In this document: piece after piece, positions 51,501 to 60,400 of the stretch
Layout: every line of letters begins with the position of its first letter
Numbering within the stretch: position 1 is the stretch's first letter
Assembly (NCBI RefSeq): GCF_019956415.1
Contig: NZ_JAHBDK010000013.1
Location: 81,953 to 145,952 of the forward strand
Direction of reading: 5' to 3'
DNA length: 64,000 bases
From: Pseudomonas sp. GL-B-19
GTDB lineage: Bacteria; Pseudomonadota; Gammaproteobacteria; Pseudomonadales; Pseudomonadaceae
Position numbers and translations under genes: made by a program
Notes under the pieces: generated by a model
Seen by the model: the letters and a program-made list of their open reading frames with translations, nothing else
What the model was told of the DNA's origin: nothing
Database searches by the model: none

Positions 51501-52051
51501 ATGCGGTTTTCAGTTTCGCGCCGGCGCTCCTTGTACTTGGAGATGCCCGCCGCTTCTTCGATGAAGTTGCGCAGGTCTTCGGGCTTGGACTCGATCAGCT
51601 TGGAGATCATCCCCTGCTCGATGATCGAGTAGCTGCGCGGGCCGAGGCCTGTCCCCAGAAAGATGTCGGTGATATCGCGACGACGGCATTTGGTGCCGTT
51701 GAGGTAGTAGGTGGTCTGGCTGTCGCGGGTCACTTTGCGTCGAATGGAAATTTCCGCATAAGCGGCGTATTCGCCAAGCAGAGTGCCGTCGGAGTTATCA
51801 AATACCAGTTCGATGCTGGCCTGGCTCACCGGTTTACGACTGGTCGAACCGTTGAAGATGACGTCGGTCATCGACTCGCCGCGCAAGTTCTTGGCCGAGC
51901 TTTCGCCCATCACCCAGCGCACGGCGTCGATGATGTTCGACTTGCCGCAACCATTGGGCCCGACCACTGCCGCCATGTTGCTGGGGAAGTTCACCGTGGT
52001 CGGATCGACGAAGGATTTGAACCCCGCCAGCTTGATGCACTTGAGCCGCAC
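48563..52051 (-). CDS. smc: Chromosome segregation ATPase SMC
   Basis: 1162 residues from GTG 52051 (VRLKCIKLAGFKSFVDPTTV), matching the usual Pseudomonas SMC start and length. Walker A GPNGCGKSN (near 32-40), two long coiled-coil arms, a hinge near 510-660 (LAEGLKVEAGWELAVETVLGADLQAVLVDDF), the C-motif LLSGGEKALTALAL and Walker B CMLDEVDAPLDDANV. With ScpAB it would condense and segregate the chromosome; whether MukB is also present is outside this window. The start is 2 bp after the GntR stop, so it is probably translationally coupled to that gene. Confidence 0.97.
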   Translation of the reverse strand: MRLKCIKLAGFKSFVDPTTVNFPSNMAAVVGPNGCGKSNIIDAVRWVMGESSAKNLRGESMTDVIFNGSTSRKPVSQASIELVFDNSDGTLLGEYAAYAEISIRRKVTRDSQTTYYLNGTKCRRRDITDIFLGTGLGPRSYSIIEQGMISKLIESKPEDLRNFIEEAAGISKYKERRRETENRIRRTHENLARLTDLREELERQLERLHRQAEAAKKYQEYKGEERQLKAQLSALRWQALNEQVGQREAVIGNQEVTFEALVAEQRNADASIERFRDGHHDLSERFNLVQGRFYSVGGDIARVEQSIQHGQQRLRQLQDDLKEAERARLETESHLGHDRTLLLTLGEELDMLTPEQEVTSAAAEEAAAALEESETTMHGWQEQWDTFNLTAAEPRRQSEVQQSRIQQLETSMERLADRQKRLGEERALLSADPEDAAIMELSEQLAASEATLEDLQASEEAQVERLEQLRQELQLALHNQQQAQGDLQRLNGRLASLEALQQAALDPGTGTAEWLREQHLADRPRLAEGLKVEAGWELAVETVLGADLQAVLVDDFGDFDLAGFAQGDLRLLSPASDGVRVPGSLLDKVEAQIDLSPWLGQVKPVDNLEQALALRGQLTAGQSLISRDGYWVGRHFLRVRRASEAESGVLARGQEIQRLTEEREEREATVETLETQLQNLRAQQRQQENGREHLRRLLQDEARQQGELKAQLSAGKAKAEQLTLRRTRLDEELAELSEQRTLEHENIGEARLQLQEALDAMALDTEQRELLLAQRDSLRERLDRVRQEARQHKDHAHQLAVRLGSLKAQHDSTRQALERLEMQSERLTEKREQLSLNLEEGEAPLEELRLKLEELLDKRMTVDEELKTSQIALEDADRELRDAEKRRNQAEQQSQLIRGQMETQRMEWQALTVRRKTLEDQLHEDGYDLHGVLATLTAEANEKDAEEELERIAARIQRLGAINLAAIDEYQQQSERKRYLDAQNDDLVEALDTLENVIRKIDKETRNRFKDTFDQINGGLQALFPKVFGGGRAYLELTGEDLLDTGVTIMAQPPGKKNSTIHLLSGGEKALTALALVFAIFKLNPAPFCMLDEVDAPLDDANVGRYARLVKEMSQTVQFIYITHNKIAMEMAEQLMGVTMHEPGCSRLVAVDVEEAMAMVDA

Positions 52052-52053
52052 GT

Positions 52054-52713
52054 TTAAGCGTCCGTCAGGGCAGAAACCACCAGATCGCAACTGCGCTGGG
52101 TGTAGGCCGTCAGCACTTCGCGGATCTGCGCAAAGTCACGGTTCAGGACCGCGGCGAGCAGGCGTTCGAACAGCTCAAGGAATTCGCTCATCGAGGCCTT
52201 GCGCTGGTCCAGGGCGAGGAAATACGCGCGGCTCATGGCCGGCTGCAGATTCTCGACGGTTTCCTGCAAGTACGGATTGTTGGCGAACGGATACGCGGCG
52301 CGCATCACATTGAAGCTGTCGTCGACGAAGGTGCGGATGTCCTGACGCTCGTAACTGGCGGCCAGGCGCTGCTGGATCTGCACGAACGGCGCCATGTCGG
52401 CCTGGGTTTTCCAGCCGTTGGCCACGGCATTGCCGAGCAGAATGTACAGCTCGCTCATCAGCGCGCACAGGCTCTGCACCTTGTGCGCCGTGAGTTCGGT
52501 GACATGGGCGCCCCGTCGCGGCAGGATCGCAATCAGGTGGCGACGCTCAAGGATCAGCAAGGCCTCACGAACAGAGCCGCGGCTGACATTGAGTGCCAGC
52601 GTGACCTTCTGTTCCTGAATGCGCTCCCCGGGCTTCATTTCGCCGCGAATGATGCGTTCGGCGAGGTGGTGAGCAATTTGCTCGGCGAGGCTGTCCGGCG
52701 CCTTGAACGTCAT
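52054..52713 (-). CDS. GntR-family (FCD-domain) regulator upstream of smc
   Basis: 219 residues. N-terminal winged HTH (LAEQIAHHLAERIIRGEMKPGERIQEQKVTLALNVSRGSVREALLILERRHLIAILPRRGAHVTELT) and an all-helical FCD effector domain. Divergent from xdhA with a 266-bp shared region containing two TGAC-N6-GTCA palindromes. It is likely to control xdhABC in response to a purine-related ligand; the evidence is position and these candidate sites. Its mRNA continues into smc. Confidence 0.9.
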   Translation of the reverse strand: MTFKAPDSLAEQIAHHLAERIIRGEMKPGERIQEQKVTLALNVSRGSVREALLILERRHLIAILPRRGAHVTELTAHKVQSLCALMSELYILLGNAVANGWKTQADMAPFVQIQQRLAASYERQDIRTFVDDSFNVMRAAYPFANNPYLQETVENLQPAMSRAYFLALDQRKASMSEFLELFERLLAAVLNRDFAQIREVLTAYTQRSCDLVVSALTDA

Positions 52714-52884
52714 GGTTGTCCTTCAAACTCTTCGATCTGCACAGGCGGCGCAGTGTAGCGCACTTGATAGGTCATGGCGCAGGGCCCACTCGGCGGTTTT
52801 GGCACGATTCAAGCAAAAAAGCAGGCAAGTGCGCGAGGGTCAATAATGAAGGAATGAAGGGTTTACCGACAAAATGCTATTTCC

Positions 52885-52921
52885 TGACCTTTAAGTCAGA
52901 AAATCATTGACCGAAAAGTCA
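52885..52921. promoter_or_regulatory. Twin candidate operator sites before xdhA
   Basis: TGACCTTTAAGTCA (52885-52898) and TGACCGAAAAGTCA (52908-52921): two TGAC-N6-GTCA palindromes with 23-bp spacing, about two helical turns, in the GntR/xdhA divergent region. 59-95 bp before the xdhA start. Confidence 0.6.
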
Positions 52922-52979
52922 GACCTGCTAAATTCGGTCTTAGTCGGTTAACAACAATAATGAGTCTGCGAGGCCTTCC

Positions 52980-54434
52980 GTGATCCAGTTTTTACTTAAC
53001 CAGGAACTCCGTAGCGAGCACGCCCTGGACCCAAACCTGACCGTGCTCAACTATCTGCGCGACCATGTGGGCAAACCCGGCACCAAAGAAGGCTGCGCCA
53101 GCGGTGACTGCGGCGCCTGCACCGTGGTGGTCGGTGAGTTGCAAACGGATGACGATGGCCGCGAACACATTCGCTATCGCAGCCTCAATTCGTGTCTGAC
53201 GTTTGTATCGTCACTGCACGGCAAACAACTGATCAGCGTTGAAGACCTCAAACACCAAGGCGAACTGCACAGCGTTCAAAAAGCCATGGTCGAGTGCCAC
53301 GGTTCGCAATGCGGTTTCTGCACCCCAGGCTTCGTCATGTCGCTGTTTGCCCTGCAAAAGAACAGTGACGCACCGGACCAACACAAAGCCCACGAAGCGC
53401 TGGCCGGCAACCTGTGCCGCTGCACCGGCTATCGGCCGATTCTGCAAGCTGCCGAGCAGTCCTGCTGCGGCAAGCAACCGGACCAGTTCGATGCGCGCGA
53501 AGCCGACACCATTGCTCGCCTTAAAGCCATTGCCCCCACGTCCATTGGCGAACTCAACAGCGGCGACAAGCGCTGTCTGGTGCCGCTGACCCTCGCTGAC
53601 CTGGCCGATCTCTATGACGCTTATCCACAAGCCCGCCTGCTGGCCGGCGGTACAGACCTGGCGCTGGAAGTCACGCAGTTCCACCGCACCTTGCCGGTGA
53701 TGATTTACGTCGGCAACGTGGCCGAGATGAAGCGCATCGACCGTTTTGACGATTGCCTGGAAATCGGCGCAGCCACTGCCCTCTCCGATTGCTACGAAGC
53801 GTTGAACGCCGAGTACCCGGACTTCGGTGAGTTGCTGCACCGTTTTGCGTCGCTGCAGATCCGCAACCAAGGCACCCTCGGCGGTAACATCGGCAACGCC
53901 TCGCCCATCGGAGACTCGCCTCCCCTGCTGATCGCTCTCGGCGCGCAGATCGTCCTGTGCAAGGGCGAAACCCGTCGCACCCTGGCCCTGGAAGATTACT
54001 TCATCGATTACCGGGTCACTGCGCGTCAGGAAAGCGAGTTCATCGAGAAGATCATCGTGCCGCGTGCCAGCGCCGAGCAACTGTTCCGCGCCTACAAGGT
54101 TTCCAAGCGTCTGGACGATGACATCTCCGCCGTTTGCGCCGCGTTCAATATCCGTCTGGAAAACGGCGTGATCGCTGATGCCCGCGTGGCATTCGGTGGC
54201 ATGGCGGCCATACCGAAACGTGCCAGCGCCTGCGAAAAAGTATTGCTCGGTGCACCGTTCAATCACGCCACCGTCGAACGCGCCTGCGCCGCACTGGCCG
54301 AAGATTTCACGCCGCTCTCGGACTTCCGCGCCAGCAAGGAATACCGCCTGCTCAGCGCGCAAAACCTGCTGCGTAAATACTTCATCGAACTGCAAACACC
54401 GCACATCGAGACTCGGGTGACCGCTTATGTCTAA
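52980..54434 (+). CDS. xdhA: Xanthine dehydrogenase small subunit (2Fe-2S/FAD)
   Basis: 484 residues with a GTG start (weak GCGAGG upstream). First 2Fe-2S site CASGDCGAC, second 2Fe-2S site CGFCTPGF with CRCTGYRP, then the FAD domain (ARLLAGGTDLALEVTQ, GNIGNASPIGDSPP). It passes electrons from the Mo subunit to NAD+. Overlaps xdhB by 8 bp. Operon xdhABC-guaD oxidises hypoxanthine/xanthine to urate and deaminates guanine. Confidence 0.96.
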   Translation: MIQFLLNQELRSEHALDPNLTVLNYLRDHVGKPGTKEGCASGDCGACTVVVGELQTDDDGREHIRYRSLNSCLTFVSSLHGKQLISVEDLKHQGELHSVQKAMVECHGSQCGFCTPGFVMSLFALQKNSDAPDQHKAHEALAGNLCRCTGYRPILQAAEQSCCGKQPDQFDAREADTIARLKAIAPTSIGELNSGDKRCLVPLTLADLADLYDAYPQARLLAGGTDLALEVTQFHRTLPVMIYVGNVAEMKRIDRFDDCLEIGAATALSDCYEALNAEYPDFGELLHRFASLQIRNQGTLGGNIGNASPIGDSPPLLIALGAQIVLCKGETRRTLALEDYFIDYRVTARQESEFIEKIIVPRASAEQLFRAYKVSKRLDDDISAVCAAFNIRLENGVIADARVAFGGMAAIPKRASACEKVLLGAPFNHATVERACAALAEDFTPLSDFRASKEYRLLSAQNLLRKYFIELQTPHIETRVTAYV

Positions 54435-56826
54435 TCATCACGCTGTAGAGAAGACCCAAGCCGAACTGGCTGAACTGTTCGCCAAGGACCTGACCACCGG
54501 TGTCGGCCGCAGCGTCAAGCACGACAGCGCCGCCAAACATGTGTCCGGTGAAGCGCAGTACATCGACGACCGCCTGGAGTTTCCGAACCAGCTGCACGTT
54601 TACGCACGCTTGTCGGACCGCGCCCACGCGAAAATCATCAGCATCGATACCAAGCCATGCTATGCCTTCGAAGGCGTACGCATCGCCATCACCCACGAAG
54701 ACGTGCCGGGTCTGAAAGACATCGGCCCGCTGTTGCCTGGCGACCCGTTGCTGGCGATTGATGACGTGCAGTTCGTCGGTCAGCCAGTACTCGCAGTTGC
54801 GGCAAAAGACCTCGAAACCGCACGCAAGGCCGCCATGGCCGCGATCATCGAATACGAAGATCTGGAGCCGGTGCTGGACGTGGTCGAAGCCCTGCGCAAA
54901 CGCCACTTCGTGCTCGACAGCCACACGCATCAGCGCGGCGATTCTGCGGGTGCCTTGGCAACGGCCGAGCATCGCATCCAGGGCACGCTGCACATCGGCG
55001 GACAGGAACACTTCTACCTCGAAACCCAGATCTCATCGGTGATGCCGACTGAAGATGGCGGGATGATCGTCTACTGCTCGACGCAGAACCCGACCGAAGT
55101 GCAGAAGCTCGTCGCCGAAGTGCTCGACGTATCGATGAACAAAATCGTCGTCGACATGCGCCGCATGGGCGGTGGTTTCGGTGGCAAGGAAACTCAGGCA
55201 GCAAGTCCTGCGTGCCTGTGCGCCGTGATCGCACACCTCACCGGTCAACCGACCAAAATGCGCCTGCCGCGCGTTGAAGACATGCTGATGACCGGCAAGC
55301 GTCACCCGTTCTACGTCGAGTACGACGTTGGCTTCGACAGCACCGGCCGCCTGCACGGCATCGCGCTGGAACTGGCGGGTAACTGCGGCTGCTCACCGGA
55401 CCTGTCGGCGTCGATTGTCGACCGTGCGATGTTCCACGCCGACAACTCGTACTACCTGGGCGATGCGACCATTAACGGTCATCGCTGCAAGACCAACACC
55501 GCGTCGAACACCGCTTACCGTGGGTTCGGTGGCCCGCAAGGCATGGTCGCGATTGAAGAAGTGATGGATGCGATCGCCCGCCATCTGGGCCTCGATCCAC
55601 TGGCCGTGCGCAAGGCCAACTACTACGGCAAGACCGAACGCAACGTCACGCATTACTACCAGACTGTCGAGCACAACATGCTCGAAGAAATGACCGCCGA
55701 ACTTGAAGAAAGCAGCCAGTACTTTGAGCGCCGCGAAGCGATTCGTCGCTACAACGCCAACAGCCCGATCCTGAAAAAAGGCCTGGCGCTGACCCCGGTG
55801 AAATTCGGTATTTCCTTCACCGCCAGCTTCCTCAACCAGGCCGGCGCACTGATCCACGTCTACACCGACGGCAGCATCCACCTGAACCATGGTGGAACCG
55901 AAATGGGCCAGGGCTTGAACACCAAAGTCGCGCAAGTCGTGGCCGAAGTATTTCAGGTGGAAATGGAACGCGTGCAGATCACCGCGACCAACACCGATAA
56001 GGTGCCAAACACCTCGCCAACTGCGGCGTCCAGCGGTGCCGACCTGAACGGTAAAGCGGCACAGAACGCGGCTGAAATCATCAAAAAACGCCTGGTCGAA
56101 TTTGCCGCACGGCACTACAAGGTCAGCGAAGAAGACGTGGAATTCCACAACGGTCACGTGCGGGTTCGTGATCACATCCTGACGTTTGAAGCGCTGATCC
56201 AGCAGGCGTATTTCGCTCAGGTGTCGCTGTCGAGCACCGGCTTCTACAAGACCCCGAAAATTTTCTACGACCGCAGCCAGGCGCGGGGGCGGCCGTTCTA
56301 CTACTACGCCTTTGGCGCAGCGTGCTGCGAGGTGATCGTCGACACCCTGACCGGCGAATACAAGATGCTGCGCACCGACATCCTCCACGACGTCGGCGCC
56401 TCGCTGAACCCGGCCATCGACATCGGCCAGGTCGAGGGCGGATTCATCCAGGGCATGGGCTGGCTGACCATGGAAGAACTGGTGTGGAACGACAAGGGCA
56501 AACTGATGACCAACGGCCCGGCCAGCTACAAGATCCCGGCCGTGGCGGACATGCCGCTGGACCTGCGGGTGAAGCTGGTGGAAAACCGCAAGAATCCGGA
56601 AGACACGGTGTTCCATTCCAAGGCTGTGGGTGAGCCGCCGTTCATGCTGGGCATTGCGTCGTGGTGTGCGATCAAGGATGCCGTGGCGAGCCTCGGTGAC
56701 TACAAGCATCAACCGAAAATCGACGCACCGGCGACCCCGGAGCGGGTGCTGTGGGGCTGTGAGCAGATGCGGCAGTTGAAGGCGGTGAAAGCCGTGGAAG
56801 CTGAAACCGAGCTGGCTTCGCTCTAG
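54427..56826 (+). CDS. xdhB: Xanthine dehydrogenase molybdenum subunit
   Basis: 799 residues. Mo-pterin contacts MRRMGGGFGGKETQA, AYRGFGGPQGM, NHGGTEMGQGLNTKVAQV, and the C-terminal catalytic Glu region KAVGEPPFMLGIA. Hydroxylates hypoxanthine and xanthine using water-derived oxygen. It follows xdhA with an 8-bp overlap; a REPIN sits between it and xdhC. Confidence 0.96.
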   Translation: MSNHHAVEKTQAELAELFAKDLTTGVGRSVKHDSAAKHVSGEAQYIDDRLEFPNQLHVYARLSDRAHAKIISIDTKPCYAFEGVRIAITHEDVPGLKDIGPLLPGDPLLAIDDVQFVGQPVLAVAAKDLETARKAAMAAIIEYEDLEPVLDVVEALRKRHFVLDSHTHQRGDSAGALATAEHRIQGTLHIGGQEHFYLETQISSVMPTEDGGMIVYCSTQNPTEVQKLVAEVLDVSMNKIVVDMRRMGGGFGGKETQAASPACLCAVIAHLTGQPTKMRLPRVEDMLMTGKRHPFYVEYDVGFDSTGRLHGIALELAGNCGCSPDLSASIVDRAMFHADNSYYLGDATINGHRCKTNTASNTAYRGFGGPQGMVAIEEVMDAIARHLGLDPLAVRKANYYGKTERNVTHYYQTVEHNMLEEMTAELEESSQYFERREAIRRYNANSPILKKGLALTPVKFGISFTASFLNQAGALIHVYTDGSIHLNHGGTEMGQGLNTKVAQVVAEVFQVEMERVQITATNTDKVPNTSPTAASSGADLNGKAAQNAAEIIKKRLVEFAARHYKVSEEDVEFHNGHVRVRDHILTFEALIQQAYFAQVSLSSTGFYKTPKIFYDRSQARGRPFYYYAFGAACCEVIVDTLTGEYKMLRTDILHDVGASLNPAIDIGQVEGGFIQGMGWLTMEELVWNDKGKLMTNGPASYKIPAVADMPLDLRVKLVENRKNPEDTVFHSKAVGEPPFMLGIASWCAIKDAVASLGDYKHQPKIDAPATPERVLWGCEQMRQLKAVKAVEAETELASL

Positions 56827-56841
56827 GACCGCGTCGCCTGG

Positions 56842-56907
56842 TTCGCTGGCAAGCCAGCTCCTACAGGTTTTGCGTTCCCCTGTAGGAGCTGGCTTGCCAG
56901 CGAAGAG
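56842..56907. repeat. REPIN between xdhB and xdhC
   Basis: Arms TTCGCTGGCAAGCCAGCTCC and GGAGCTGGCTTGCCAGCGAA, perfectly paired with a 15-17 base loop, inside an apparent operon. Confidence 0.92.
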
Positions 56908-56941
56908 GCCCGAACAGACAACAGAGATGTTGAGGTGAAAC

Positions 56942-57787
56942 ATGTACAACTGGATCGACGCCCTCGCCGACCTGCAATCCCAGGGTGAACCCTGCGTGTT
57001 GGTGACCATCATCGAAGAGCTCGGCTCGACGCCGCGCAATGCCGGTTCGAAGATGGTCATCAGCGCCACCCAGACCTTCGACACCATCGGTGGCGGGCAT
57101 CTGGAATACAAGGCCATGCAGATCGCCCGCGACATGCTCGCCAGCGGCAAACAGGACACGCACCTGGAGCGCTTCAGCCTCGGCGCCAGCCTTGGCCAGT
57201 GCTGCGGCGGCGCGACGGTGTTGCTGTTCGAACCGATGGGCCAGGTGCAGGCGCAGATCGCCGTGTTCGGCGCCGGTCACGTTGGCCGCGCACTGGTGCC
57301 ACTGCTCGCCAGCCTGCCTTGCCGGGTGCGCTGGATCGATTCGCGGGAAGACGAATTCCCTGAACAGATCCCCCACGGCGTGCGCAAGATTGTCAGCGAA
57401 GAACCGGTGGATGAAATCGACGACCTGCCCGCCGGCAGCTATTGCATCGTCATGACCCACAATCACCAGCTCGACCTCGAACTCACCGCCGCGATCCTCA
57501 AACGAAATGACTTCGCCTACTTCGGCCTGATCGGTTCGAAGACCAAACGGGTGAAGTTTGAACATCGTCTTCGTGATCGCGGTTTCGACAACAGCGTTGT
57601 GCAACGCATGCGTTGCCCAATGGGCATCGGCGAAGTCAAAGGCAAGTTGCCTGTGGAAATCGCCATCTCCATCGCCGGCGAAATCATCGCCACCTATAAC
57701 GCGAATTTCGGCCAGCAGACCGCCAGCGCCGGATCATCGATTGCCAAACTGCTGCCAGCTTCACGCCGCAGTCAAGCCTCTAACTGA
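56942..57787 (+). CDS. xdhC: Xanthine dehydrogenase accessory protein XdhC
   Basis: 281 residues. N-terminal XdhC_CoxI domain (GEPCVLVTIIEELGSTPRNAGSKMVI, TIGGGHLE) and C-terminal Rossmann part (IAVFGAGHVGRALVPLLASLPC, FGLIGSKTKRVKFEHRL). It binds and sulfurates molybdenum cofactor and inserts it into XdhB. The last ten codons run up to 8 bp from guaD. Confidence 0.95.
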   Translation: MYNWIDALADLQSQGEPCVLVTIIEELGSTPRNAGSKMVISATQTFDTIGGGHLEYKAMQIARDMLASGKQDTHLERFSLGASLGQCCGGATVLLFEPMGQVQAQIAVFGAGHVGRALVPLLASLPCRVRWIDSREDEFPEQIPHGVRKIVSEEPVDEIDDLPAGSYCIVMTHNHQLDLELTAAILKRNDFAYFGLIGSKTKRVKFEHRLRDRGFDNSVVQRMRCPMGIGEVKGKLPVEIAISIAGEIIATYNANFGQQTASAGSSIAKLLPASRRSQASN

Positions 57788-57795
57788 GAACTCCC

Positions 57796-59100
<1,305 letters not shown>

Positions 59101-59114
59101 GTTTTTCCGGGCAT

Positions 59115-59153
59115 AAAAAAATCCCCCACTGCTTAACAGCCTGGGGGATTTTT
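59115..59153 (+). terminator. Rho-independent terminator after guaD
   Basis: AAATCCCCCA / TGGGGGATTT stem with T and A runs on both sides, 15 bp after guaD. Confidence 0.9.
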
Positions 59154-59170
59154 ATTGTCCGTCAGATCGC

Positions 59171-59262
59171 CATCGCGAGCAGGCTCGCTCCCACAGTGGA
59201 TCTTCGCTGATCACAAATTTTGCATTCAACACAAAACCCTGTGGGAGCGAGCCTGCTCGCGA
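59171..59262. repeat. REPIN between guaD and GntR gene
   Basis: Arms CATCGCGAGCAGGCTCGCTC and GAGCGAGCCTGCTCGCGAAT in a convergent gap. Confidence 0.9.
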
Positions 59263-59280
59263 ATGGGGCAACTCGGTCTA

Positions 59281-60045
59281 TCAGAGTTTCGCGCTCGGCC
59301 GCCCTGGCTTCTTGGTCTGCAACAAATGCGAGAACACCGCGTGCAAATCATCCGACGCACTTTCTTCGTCAAGGTTGAGTTTGCTGTCGATGTGATCCAT
59401 ATGATGCATCATCAAACTCACCGCCAGCTCAGCGTTGCGCGCTTCGATGGCGTCGATCAGCTGGGTGTGCTCGTCGTAGGAACAGTGCGAACGGTTGCCA
59501 CTTTCGTACTGGGCAATGATCAACGAAGTCTGCGACACCAGACTGCGCTGGAAGCTGATCAGGGGCGCATTCTTCGCCGCTTCAGCGAGTTTCAGGTGGA
59601 ATTCACCCGACAGACGGATGCCGGCACCGCGATCGCCCCGGGAGAAGCTGTCGCGCTCATCGCTGACCATCTGCCGCAACTCGGCGAGCTCCTCTGCGGT
59701 CGCGTGTTGCACCGCCAGCTCAGTGATCGCCCGCTCAACCAGACGGCGCGAAAAGAACACCTGTCTGGCCTCTTCGACGCTCGGGCTGGCGACGACCGCG
59801 CCACGGTTCGGACGCAGCAGCACGACGCCTTCATGGGCCAGGCGCGACAGTGCGCGGCGAATGATGGTGCGACTGACCCCGAAAATTTCCCCCAGCGCTT
59901 CTTCGCTCAACTTGGTGCCGGGCGCCAGGCGCTGTTCGAGAATGGCCTCGAAGATATGCGCGTAGACAATATCGTCCTGGGTACCGCTGCGACCGGCTTT
60001 GCCTGTACGCGGTTGTTTCTTTAGGGGCTGCAACTGTTCGTTCAT
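59281..60045 (-). CDS. GntR-family regulator, purine locus
   Basis: 254 residues from ATG 60045 (MNEQLQPLKKQPRTGKAGRSGTQDDIVYAHIFEAILEQRLAPGTKLSEEALGEIFGVSRTIIRRALSRLAHEGVVLLRPNRGAVVASP); the open frame extends upstream through REPIN sequence but that part is not coding-like. FCD/VanR-type effector domain with metal-binding His/Asp residues (DEHTQLIDAIEARNAE, MMHHMDHI). Convergent with guaD and divergent from the permease; it probably controls these purine genes. A candidate operator is at 60138. Confidence 0.9.
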   Translation of the reverse strand: MNEQLQPLKKQPRTGKAGRSGTQDDIVYAHIFEAILEQRLAPGTKLSEEALGEIFGVSRTIIRRALSRLAHEGVVLLRPNRGAVVASPSVEEARQVFFSRRLVERAITELAVQHATAEELAELRQMVSDERDSFSRGDRGAGIRLSGEFHLKLAEAAKNAPLISFQRSLVSQTSLIIAQYESGNRSHCSYDEHTQLIDAIEARNAELAVSLMMHHMDHIDSKLNLDEESASDDLHAVFSHLLQTKKPGRPSAKL

Positions 60046-60137
60046 GGGCACTCGAGTCGGGAGAACTGCGGCGAATTGACCGTGACTGTAATACGGCACA
60101 GTGGGTCGCTGGCAAGTATCGCGTAAAAAACACGGCG

Positions 60138-60149
60138 ATTGTACACAAT
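60138..60149. promoter_or_regulatory. Candidate GntR operator
   Basis: ATTGTACACAAT: ATTGT-N2-ACAAT inverted repeat like known FadR/VanR-subfamily sites, 93 bp upstream of the GntR start and 252 bp upstream of the permease. Confidence 0.5.
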
Positions 60150-60258
60150 GGATGGTGGCAACACGACTGTACGGCTGTTTGTCGCTTCCGCTGTATTGCA
60201 ACGATCCGCTACGTTTGAGTTTAGGCTTGAACGCAGATTCCGCCGCTTGAACGCGATC

Positions 60259-60355
60259 CCTGTAGGAGCCGAGCTTGCTCGCGATGGCGTCTCGCCAGTC
60301 AACACATGTGTCGATTGACCCACCGCCATCGCGAGCAAGCTCGGCTCCTACAGGG
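60259..60355. repeat. REPIN between GntR and permease genes
   Basis: Arms TGTAGGAGCCGAGCTTGCTC and GAGCAAGCTCGGCTCCTACA, identical over about 35 bp. Same subclass as the right arms of the 47260 tandem pair. Confidence 0.92.
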
Positions 60356-60400
60356 TTCAGTGGCGTTTCGGACATTTTTATCAGAAGGAACACCGCTGTC

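Noticed and set aside
50630..52057. 475-codon + strand frame opposite smc
   Set aside because: Phenylalanine/leucine-rich mirror of the SMC coiled coil; a typical antisense artefact.
55393..57159. 588-codon minus-strand frame opposite xdhB
   Set aside because: Shadow frame spanning a REPIN and the xdhC start; no recognisable domains.
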